From positions 310,001 to 374,000 of the forward strand of contig NC_016478.1 of assembly GCF_000226095.1 (NCBI RefSeq): a stretch of DNA of 64,000 nt. Direction: 5' to 3'. Below are positions 57,428-64,000 of this stretch, piece after piece. The translations under genes were made by a program, and so were the position numbers. Positions within the stretch are counted from its first letter, which is position 1; the number at the start of each line of letters is the position of its first letter. Source of the DNA: Thermothelomyces thermophilus ATCC 42464. Its lineage: Eukaryota; Ascomycota; Sordariomycetes; Sordariales; Chaetomiaceae. The notes under the pieces are model-generated. The model was not told the origin of the DNA. It was given only the letters and a program-made list of their open reading frames with translations, and made no database searches.

Positions 57428-59127
57428 ATAGAAGGTATAGAAAAAGAAGACTTCTAATACCTTCCTAATTACTAATATCTAGGAAATAATAATTATCTTA
57501 GAAGTAAGATACTAATTTAATAAAATATAAGAAATAAGGATACCTAATTAAAGCTTAATATAAAGTTAGAGATTACCTTACTAGATAAACTTTATAACTT
57601 TACTAACCTCTTTAATAAGAAGAAAGCTAATAGACTTCCCCTATATTATAATATAGCTAATTATTATATCAAATTAAAGGAAGGCCCAAATAAAAGGATT
57701 CCTAAACTCCCTTAGGAGCCTCTCTATAATATATTATAAGATTATTTATTAGAAGTCTAAAAGTAAGTTATTAACTTATTAGATAAGGGATAGATCTAAG
57801 CTAACTCTTCCTTAGCTATTATCTTTATCTTCTTAATAAAGAAAGTAGATAAAGGATAGAAGTTCTATATTAATTATTAGGTATTAAATAAGATTATAAA
57901 GTGAGATTAGTACCTACTTTTACTTATTAAAGAGATACTTTACTCCTTAGCTAAAGCTAAGTAGTTTATAAAGCTAGATATCTAAGTAGCCTTTTACTAT
58001 ATCTAGATTATGAAGGGCTATAAATATTTAATAGCTTTCTAGACCTAGTTTAATCTCTTTAAATAGCTTATCTATCCCTTTAGACTTATAGATATATTTA
58101 TAACCTTCTAATAATATATTAATAATACTTTTAGCCTAATACTTAGAGACTTTATAATAATATACCTTAATAATATCTTAATTTATACTTTAGGTAATAA
58201 GAAAGATTATATAAGATAGGTAAAGAATATACTCTAAAGGTTATAAAAAGTAAGATTTATATTAGATCTTAAGAAGTATATATTTACTATGAAAGAAGTT
58301 AAATACCTTAGCTATATTATAAAGGTAGGGACCTAGGTCTACCTAGACCCTAAAAAGCTAGTTACTATCTATAAATAAAAGGTACTATAGAAGGTTTAGA
58401 GAGTATAGAGTTTCCTAGGGTTTATAAACTTATATTAAGACTTTATTCCTAACTTCTCTAAATTAACTATACTCATAATATAGTTAACTTATAAAAATAC
58501 CCTATTTCGGTAGGAGGCAAAGGAATCAGAGGCCTTTAAAGCTCTTAAGATAGCTTTTATATTGGAACCTATCCTAATATAATAAGATTTTAAATAGGAG
58601 ATAATACTTAAGGTAGACTACTCTAAGATAGTATTAAGAGGGTACTTATCCTGATAAAGAGAAGATAATGTCTTATATCTTATAGCCTACTATTTTATAA
58701 AACTGTCCTTAGCTAAATAGAACTATATAATCTATAATAAGGAACTACTTATAATTATCTTATACCTAAAGGCCTAGTTAGCTAAGCTTTATAATATTAC
58801 TACCCCCTTTTAGATCCTAACTAACTATAAAAAGCTTAAATACTTTTCTTAGCCTTATTTAATTGGTAAATAGTAAGCTTAATAGACCGAAATACTCTCC
58901 CTCTTTAACTCTAACCTTTATTACTAACTAGGATTATAAGCTTCCTATCTTAATATCTTATCTTACTATAAATAAGATTACCCTAAAGATATATAGTATA
59001 TAATATAACTCCTCCTTACTATTTAGATAAATATAATAGATACCTTGATATTACCTAAAGTATCCTATCTACTAAATGAAAGTACTATTTTTATAGATAG
59101 ATAGCTTATAGCCTTATAGGATAAGGG
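57428..59127 (+). pseudogene. pol: Gypsy1b RT, RNase H and start of integrase region, second tandem copy
   Basis: It continues the protease/RT: FYINY-VLNKII near 57868, then YLNNILIYTLG near 58158 and RNase H near 58600-58830 (KVDYSKIVLRGYLS). After LKYF (58835) it runs on past the point where the first copy broke off, into the RNase H end and pre-integrase region (58850-59127). It then stops at LINE-J. It is more heavily RIP-mutated than the first copy. Confidence 0.85.
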
Positions 59128-59535
59128 AACCTCCTAGCCTTTAGGAGGGCCAAGGAGGCCTATAATGGCTAGCTATAGAGGGCCTAGAAGGCCTGTCTAT
59201 AGTAGGCAAGGACCTAGGGTATAGCTTTTACCCTAGAAAAGTATGAACTTATCCACTTTAATAGGGGCCAGAGATAATAGTTATAACCGCTAGAGCTCCT
59301 ATAACTAGGGGGGGGGTACTACCACTATAGCCCCTTCGAAGTCGGCTAGATTCGTTAGGGTCTAGCTAGACTAGATGCTATAATAAGGCCCCGACTATAT
59401 AAAGATAGCTAAGAAGCTAGAAACCTAAGAGTTTACCCTAACTAGGCTTACTACAAAGACCTAAGGCCCTAGCCTTCTACTAGCCTATAAGGTCTATACT
59501 AAGTATATCTATAATGCCCTAGCCTATAAGGCCTT
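59128..59535 (+). mobile_element. LINE-J: 5'-truncated LINE, broken by Gypsy4
   Basis: It begins abruptly in ORF2 just after the FADD motif (NLLAFRRAKEAYN region) and follows LINE-A 2365-2770 to GGCCTT, where the Gypsy4 LTR starts. Its 3' end should lie right of the window. Confidence 0.85.
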
Positions 59536-59941
59536 TGTCATAAACACAAGCCAACCCGCGCCTACGGCCAGGCCACGGCAGCCAGAGGGCCTATACCTAG
59601 GTACTAATAGGTATAACCCTACTATAATAGGCACGATCGGGGCACAGCCAGGAAAAAGGGATAGCCGATCCGTAGTATAAGATATATCTATTAGCCTACG
59701 GATCCGAAAGGGAGGTTTTCCTCCCTAAGGATCAGTTTTTATAACTACGATTCGAGAAGGATATAAATAGGCAGCCTACCGGCCCTAGAACAATTAACTC
59801 TCCCTACCCCTATAATTAGTATAAACCTGCTTGGAAAGGCCTTTATAATAGTACTACCTCCTTTAATAATTAGCCTAATGGTAGGCTGCCCTAATAGTTT
59901 CTAATCCTTCTTACCCTTTATTAATCGAGATAGTACTATCA
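59536..59941 (+). repeat. Gypsy4 5' LTR (probable)
   Basis: It starts TGTCATAAACACAAGCC exactly where LINE-J homology ends. It includes a TATA-like GGATATAAATAGG (59758-59770) and ends near ACTATCA before TTTAGCCGTTTAACGCC, a candidate primer-binding region. The first 120 bp are GC-rich and little mutated. The 3' LTR is not in the window, so the right edge is inferred. Confidence 0.75.
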
Positions 59942-60039
59942 TTTAGCCGTTTAACGCCTATAGGACTAGAGGAAGAACCTTCGAGCTAAAGTAAGACTCT
60001 TTTAGCCTAGTATTAGCTATGAAACCATTCTAAACCCCT

Positions 60040-61100
60040 TCTTTATATCCTAATACCCTCTGATTTAGAGCCCTTAATATAAGGCCCTAATTATAAAGAG
60101 CTTATCTAGAATTTAGAAGGCTGAACCAAGGAGCTAGAAAGGCTATAGTAGCTATAAGATTAGGAAAAGTTCTTACTAGAGAAGCTAAGACTATTAGATT
60201 ATATAAAGGTCTCGAAATAACCTTAATTACCTATTGAATCTTCTAATTCTAATAATTTAAGATACTATTCTAAGGCTATTAAGGTTACTAATCTAATTTA
60301 ATTTATTAATATAATAACCTACTAGTAATAGTAAAAGTAGCTTTAAGATTTATAATATATTTTTTAGGGAGACCTTAAATAGTTTAAGATATTATGAAAC
60401 TATATCCTATTTATATTTAATTATATAGATAAGTAACCTTAGAACTATTAATATAGCTATTATTAAAATATATTATCTAAGGAATATAATTAGCTCAAAG
60501 GTAACTAGACTTTATTTAAAGAATAGATAAATACCTATATAATTAATCTTATAGATTAAGTATCCTAAGTAGCTAAGGCTTTAAATTCGGCCTATTAATA
60601 AAATGGCTAATCCCTATAAGATCTTTACTATTACCTTAAATCCCTTAAAGCTTAGTTCCCTTACTAGGATAAGAAAAGCTAAGCTTTAAGCTTCTATATT
60701 AAGTTATTACCTTTCCTTATCTCATATATTAACTATTACTATACCTATTACCTAAAGATATAAGAAGAAATAGTATAATTAGTATTATAAATCTAGTATA
60801 GCTTCTAGTAACTAAATCGTAATTAGACTACCCCTTTTTTACTACTAACCTAAGATTAATCATATTATATACCTAATATATTACGTTTCTATATATTATT
60901 GTCTTACTATTAAACTAGACTTATAATAAAGATGTAATTAGCCTTATAAGGTACTTTAAACCTTATATTAACCCTTACTCCTAAGATATAAAGTAGTAGC
61001 TTATATTTCTAATATAGAAAGGAGGGACATTTTATAAAAGATTACCTAGAAACGGTATAGGTTATCTCTTACTAATAGGGCTAATATCCTAGTTACTAAA
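60040..61100 (+). pseudogene. gag: Gypsy4 gag
   Basis: The N-terminal coiled-coil-like region is rich in Glu, Lys, Leu and former Gln codons (KELERL, EKFLLEKLRLLDYIKVSK near 60140-60220). The capsid segment lies near 60370-60750 (FILYYLKSLKA-FPY type). The CCHC zinc knuckle at about 60990-61045 reads LYF-YRKEGHFIKDYLE, with Cys codons now Tyr/Phe-like. Stops are at Gln/Trp positions. Confidence 0.82.
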
Positions 61101-61499
61101 GTTTAGGCCATTTTTACTAAGGAAATAGGAATTACTTATAATAAACCTTAAATCTATAGGAATAGCCTTAAGGGATAACATAAAAAGGGAGTATATATAT
61201 ATAACTATTATAATAAATATATATAAAGGTATTTTAATAATAATAGACATAGATTCTTATATAAAAGTAAATATTATAGATTTTGACCTTATTTTGGAAA
61301 TACTAACTAAAATACCTTACTTATATTCTACCTATAATTTGATAATTTAACGAAATAATTATAATATCCTATAAGGTATATTAAATACTAATTATATCAA
61401 CTAATAAATATAAAACTATATATTAATATAATTACCCCTATATTACTATTAACTATAATATTAAAACTTTACTAATCTTATTAGGAATGCCTATACTTA

Positions 61500-64000
61500 G
61501 TGATCTTATTATCTTATTATTTCTAATAGAGAATTACTAGTAGTTTCTGCTAGAAACCGAGATAGCCCGACTCTAGCATCCTAAAAGAATGGAAAAAGAC
61601 TGCTAAAGGGGAGCCTAGATCTTTATATTAATTACTATTTTAGATATCCCTATAGATCTATTCCCTAACGAAGAACTAAAACCCTTAGGAAACCTAGAGG
61701 AAATTCCTTCTAAGCTATAAGACTTTACTAATATAATAGATATATTAAATTTAAGTATCCTTCCCTTATTTAAAGTAACTAACTATGAAATCGATCTATA
61801 ACTAGGAACGATACCTCTAGTTAGACCGATTTACCTCCTATCCTAGTATAAACTTAGTATATTATAGGAATACTTAGATAAAAACCTTACTAAAGGGAGG
61901 ATTTGACCTTCTAAGACTTTGGTAGCTAGTCTAGTCCTATTTATACCTAAAAGAGATAGGAGCCTTTATCGTTATATTAATTACTAAGGGCTTAAGAAGA
62001 TTACCTAGAAGAATTGCTACCTATTACCCCTTATTTTAGAGATTCTTAACTATACTTCTAGTACTTAATTTTTTATTAAGCTTAATATTAAAGATACTTA
62101 TTATTAGATTTAAATATAAGAAAGGGATAAGTAGAAAACCGCCTTTTAAACTTATTATAGGTTATTTAAATACTTAATTATACTATTTAACCTAATAAAT
62201 ATATTAGCTACTTTTTAGAATTATATTTATTAAGTATTAGGTAGATTACTTAATAAATTTTATGTAGTTTATTTAGATAGATAATATCTTAATCTTTTAC
62301 CTAACTATAAAATATATATAAAATATATCTAAAAGGTCCTTAAATAACTATAGAATGTATAACTATATTATAAACCTAGTAAATATTCATTTTATAAGGA
62401 TTATATTAACTTCCTTAGATTCATAGTAAATTAGTAAAGAGTTATAATAGATCTAATATAAATTAAAATAATAGAGAAATAACTAGAACCCTAGACCTAT
62501 TATAATATTTAGGTATTTCTCGGATTTATTAATTTTTATTAGAAATTTATTCGTAATTTTTTATAGATTACCTACCCCTTAACAAGTCTACTAAAGGGGT
62601 TAGAAAAGGGGAAGAAACTAGGAAGAGTCTAGTTTAACCTTGAAGAATAAAGAGCATTTTAAGAAATTAAAAACCATTTTAAATTGGCACCGGTTCTCTG
62701 GTATTTTAATCCCGAAAAGCCGATAACCATCGAAACAGACGCTTCTACATTTATAATAGAGGCCGTCTTATTATAGTAAGTAGAAGACTCTTAAAAACAT
62801 CTTATTATATTCAAAGTTCTTAAGACTAGCCTATTATTATAGTACCCCTAATAAAAAAATGATAGTAATTATAGAAGGCTTTAAGTATTAGTAATACTAT
62901 CTAATAGGAAATCCTTATAAAATTATAATCTATTTAGACTATAATGATTTATAAGGATTTATAAGATAGACCTAAGTTAATAGTTACTAGGTTAGATAGT
63001 ATATATATCTATTAGGCTTTAATTTTATTATTAAGTACTAGCTAAAGAAGTAAAATCCTATAGATAGCCCTTTAAGAAGACTAGATTATAAGGAAGATAA
63101 TCTTCTTAGGAACTAAGAATAGTTACCTATAATCTAAAATAAGATAATAAACTATAAGAAGGTATAAAAAGTATAGAAAGTTTTATAATCCTTTTACTAT
63201 TAGATTAGAATCTAGTTATTAAAAGTCAATCTAAAAAGATTATACGATTTAGAACAAACCTACCTTAAAAGGAAGCCGATTATATTACAAAGATAGGCTA
63301 AAGAGGTAATAAGACTAGAATTAGCTTCTACTATCTAGCCATTATAAATACTTAGAGAGTATATTTTAGAGCTCTAAAGATTAGACCCCTTAACTTAAGA
63401 AGTAAGGCAAGGCCTAGAAAAGGGTATAATAAAAGACTAGCAAAGTATTAGTAAAGCTAAACTATAGTCCTTAGGATATAGTAATAAGCTACTCTATAAG
63501 AGAGTGCTTTAGGTTCCTATAGAAGAAATTATAAGGTAAGAAATCCTCAAATTATATTATAATAATACTAGAGCTAGGCACTTTAGCTCTAAAAGAACTA
63601 GTAAACTTATTTAAAGAAAGTTTAACTAGTAAGGCTTAGTAAGAAACGTTAGGAATTGGTACTAAACCTGCTATATTTGCTAAATAAATAAGCCTAGATA
63701 ATATTAAAATTATAGTAGCTTAGAATCCCTACTAATCCCTAACTAACCTTAGTAAGAGATTAATATGGATATAATTATAGGTTTTCCTATAGTAAATTTC
63801 TAAGTAGAAGAATAGAATATAGTACTTATAATTATAAACTACTATATTAAAATAAACCGATTCTTTATTATTAATTTGGATATTATAAGTTAGCGGCTTA
63901 CTAAGCTAATTTATAAGGAAATTAAACTTAAATATAGTATATTAAAAGGCTATATAAGTAATTATAGCTCTATATTTACTTTATGATTTTAGGTCGATCT
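61500..64000 (+). pseudogene. pol: Gypsy4 pol: RT, RNase H, integrase (partial)
   Basis: RT N-terminal part: NYEIDLQLGTIPLVRPIYLLS (61785-61845, one former Gln codon), DKNLTKGRI (near 61880), LFIPKRDRSLYRYINY (near 61935). The active site at about 62269-62290 carries a one-base insertion: VVYLD, an extra A, then DNILI. RNase H: PITIETDASTFI (about 62717-62752), with Asp intact. Integrase HHCC: RAGHFSSKRTSKLI (63571-63612) and YICQINKP (63672-63695). The catalytic core starts with NMDIIIGFP (63756-63785). The frame leaves the window at SSIFTL. Inactive because of stops and the frameshift. Confidence 0.88.

Larger units (their letters stand above)
59536..64000 (+). mobile_element. Gypsy4: Ty3/Gypsy element, 3' part outside the window
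   Basis: 5' LTR about 59536-59941, then gag, protease region, RT, RNase H and the first half of integrase, all in plus orientation. It is a lineage distinct from Gypsy1-3 by LTR and protein sequence. It inserted into LINE-J. Confidence 0.9.

Noticed and set aside
1-64000. tRNA, rRNA or bacterial-style operons, riboswitches and terminators
   Set aside because: None found on inspection. The content is eukaryotic transposon debris and short apparent stem-loops are expected in CTAG/TA-rich sequence.

Overview
The window looks like a transposon-filled, RIP-degraded compartment of a filamentous ascomycete (Pezizomycotina-type) genome. I found no intact host gene. Every recognisable reading frame belongs to a mobile element. 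Nearly all in-frame stops are TAG or TAA at positions where relatives have Gln (CAG/CAA) or Trp (TGG). CA and TG dinucleotides are scarce and TA is in great excess across most of the window, the expected footprint of repeat-induced point mutation (CpA to TpA on both strands).

Five kinds of element are present. (1) A Tad1/I-like LINE with ORF1, an ORF2 (endonuclease, FADD-type reverse transcriptase, C-terminal cysteine/histidine motif) and a (TAA)n tail, in about ten copies; five have 12-13 bp target-site duplications or clear nesting. (2) Gypsy1, a Ty3/Gypsy chromovirus with 329 bp LTRs (one 7.2 kb copy, one tandemly duplicated copy, one 3' remnant, one solo LTR). (3) Gypsy2, a second chromovirus, in two copies of about 7.5 kb with 418 and 428 bp LTRs. 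(4) Gypsy3 (minus strand) and Gypsy4 (plus strand, running off the window), two further Gypsy lineages. (5) One Tc1/mariner transposon.

Layout: 1-3900 LINE; 4097-4722 LINE 3' end; 4866-5163 solo Gypsy1 LTR; 5290-12780 Gypsy2a; 12861-12972 a 112 bp LINE stub; 13793-22766 a LINE split by Gypsy1a (15472-22717, minus); 22768-24060 a Gypsy1-family 3' remnant; 24715-26087 Tc1/mariner; 26250-28150 gag-like plus-strand remnant; 28200-36160 Gypsy3 (minus) split by LINEs at 30681-32981 and 33808-35142; 36160-38960 poorly understood sequence; 38962-64000 a nest of insertions within insertions. In that nest a LINE 3' end is broken by Gypsy1b. Gypsy1b is broken by a full-length LINE (43289-56050, itself broken by Gypsy2b at 44807-52362), by a young LINE (56441-57414) and by a third LINE (from 59128), which is broken in turn by Gypsy4 (59536 to the end).

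The most unusual observation is an antisense gene of about 300 codons carried by the Gypsy1 family between the chromodomain and the 3' LTR. Two diverged copies (16417-17313 plus and 23029-23934 minus) keep the same length, frame and convergent position relative to the chromodomain. I do not recognise its product.
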